Below are positions 5,566 to 6,253 of a stretch of 6,253 bases of DNA, piece after piece. The notes under the pieces were generated by a model that worked only from the letters and a program-made list of their open reading frames with translations, had not been told where the DNA came from and did no database searches. Numbering within the stretch: the first letter of the stretch is position 1; every line of letters starts with the position of its first letter. The DNA is from RGIG3009 sp045590855 (GTDB lineage Bacteria; Bacillota; Clostridia; Oscillospirales; Acutalibacteraceae). The stretch spans positions 1 through 6,253 of the forward strand of contig JAZNRV010000023.1 of NCBI GenBank assembly GCA_045590855.1. The letters are read 5' to 3'. Both the position numbers and the translations under genes were made by a program.

Positions 5566-6253
5566 TTATGCGCTCTATCAGGCAGTCAACCACTGTGATT
5601 TTGTCGCTAACCGACAGTTCATCCCAATGCTCAAAATATCCGCTGATTTCTCCCACATCATTTGTGCGGTTACTCTCTAATGAAACAATCTCAGCACCAA
5701 GTTCTTTCTTCTCGGCATCAAGTTCGGCAACACGGTTATTTATGTACTGCATTACCGTATCGTTTGCCGCAGAGATTTTTTCGAGCAAAGATGATATTTC
5801 TTTGTCAATCTCTTCTATGCGTGTTTTCAGTTTTACAACTTGCAGGTTACAGCCGTCCTGCTTCTTCTTTGACAGTGTCTGAAACTCCGCTAATTTTTTC
5901 TGCATTTCTTTAAATACAATGTCATCTACAACATCTGCATCCAGTGAGCCAAAATGACAACCACCGGCGTGGTATTTGTTCGTGCAGAGATAATAGCGGT
6001 TATCGGACTTAGTTTTGCACTTATAAATCTTAGCGGTTAAAGCATATCCACAGCTGGCACATTTGATTTTACCAGCAAGCCAAGTTGCTTTTGCCTTAAT
6101 GGGCCGTGCAATGCTTTGGTTGTTTAAGCACTTGGAACGGCATTTTATCCACGTTGCCGAATCAACAAGCCCTTCATGAGGTGCAAGAACTAATGTGTGT
6201 CCAACTAAAGATATGGTTTTTCGTTTAAGATTATCGCCCGAATAAAGATACGC
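5525..6253 (-). CDS. Large serine recombinase (site-specific integrase), C-terminal 242 aa (5' end outside window)
   Basis: Integrates and excises mobile elements by serine-catalysed strand exchange; the N-terminal catalytic domain lies beyond the right edge. The frame is open to base 6253. Residues numbered from that edge: 2-60 match the end of the recombinase DNA-binding domain, with YSGDN, LVGHTLVLAPHEGLVD and TWLAGKIKC cues common in clostridial family members. Residues 65-99 form a zinc beta-ribbon with Cys65, Cys68, Cys90 and Cys99 (CxxC...Cx8C). Residues about 116-200 form a long charged coiled coil, which in large serine recombinases controls integration versus excision. The C-terminus ends in IEIKWKI, a usual ending for the family as I recall it. 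The family normally runs about 500-560 residues, so more than half is missing. The gene converges on the lipoprotein gene. The element it belongs to probably lies to the right. Confidence 0.94.
   Translation of the reverse strand, partial: AYLYSGDNLKRKTISLVGHTLVLAPHEGLVDSATWIKCRSKCLNNQSIARPIKAKATWLAGKIKCASCGYALTAKIYKCKTKSDNRYYLCTNKYHAGGCHFGSLDADVVDDIVFKEMQKKLAEFQTLSKKKQDGCNLQVVKLKTRIEEIDKEISSLLEKISAANDTVMQYINNRVAELDAEKKELGAEIVSLESNRTNDVGEISGYFEHWDELSVSDKITVVDCLIERITASKESIEIKWKI

Noticed and set aside
5502..5882. 126-residue plus-strand open frame opposite the recombinase
   Set aside because: Ser/Phe-rich shadow of the recombinase coiled coil; the minus strand continues in frame into a zinc ribbon.
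1..6253. tRNA, rRNA, CRISPR array or complete insertion sequence
   Set aside because: Nothing with cloverleaf, rRNA-like conserved sequence, regularly spaced repeats or transposase with terminal repeats was seen.

Overview
The window looks like a piece of a low-to-moderate GC Firmicutes chromosome, most likely a gut-type Clostridia (Oscillospiraceae/Ruminococcaceae-like). The indications are a YkpA/YbiT-like ABC-F ATPase, AGGAGG-type ribosome binding sites, a consensus sigma-A promoter, a Thr-rich lipoprotein, and a large serine recombinase of the type common in clostridial mobile elements. This placement is inference from gene style only.

Left block (1-4212, plus strand). The window opens inside a P-type Ca2+-ATPase whose conserved PEGLP motif straddles the left edge. 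The phosphorylation, nucleotide-binding and hinge domains and M5-M10 are present. M5/M6 residues resemble plasma-membrane (P2B) calcium pumps. After a 50-base gap comes a 258-residue polytopic membrane protein of unknown function. Its Shine-Dalgarno lies in the loop, and its ATG in the stem, of a 17-pair hairpin with one mismatch. Its stop codon overlaps the start of an ABC-F ATPase (ATGA), so these two are probably translationally coupled. In the ABC-F protein, one composite ATP site looks fully intact and the other has lost nearly every catalytic residue.

Middle (4213-5400, plus strand). A 322-base gene-free stretch holds a near-perfect promoter and a roughly 190-base leader RNA. The leader can fold into a long closed structure and contains a set of mutually exclusive pairings ending in an intrinsic terminator just before the next ribosome binding site. 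This looks like a transcription attenuator or riboswitch-like leader; I could not match it to a known class. It precedes a lipoprotein with a 90-residue Thr/Lys-rich linker and a helical, Glu/Tyr-rich C-terminal domain. A perfect 15-bp-arm palindrome terminates this unit.

Right block (5395-6253, minus strand). The C-terminal 242 residues of a large serine recombinase (end of recombinase domain, zinc ribbon, coiled coil) run in from the right edge and converge on the lipoprotein gene. Between its stop and the shared palindromic terminator is a short Cys-rich open frame in +1 register with no ATG. It may be the tail of a gene interrupted by the element, an old frameshifted tail, or chance. The mobile element itself would extend to the right of the window.

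The most interesting signals are the competing-hairpin leader RNA, the one-sided catalytic decay of the ABC-F protein, and the start-codon hairpin.
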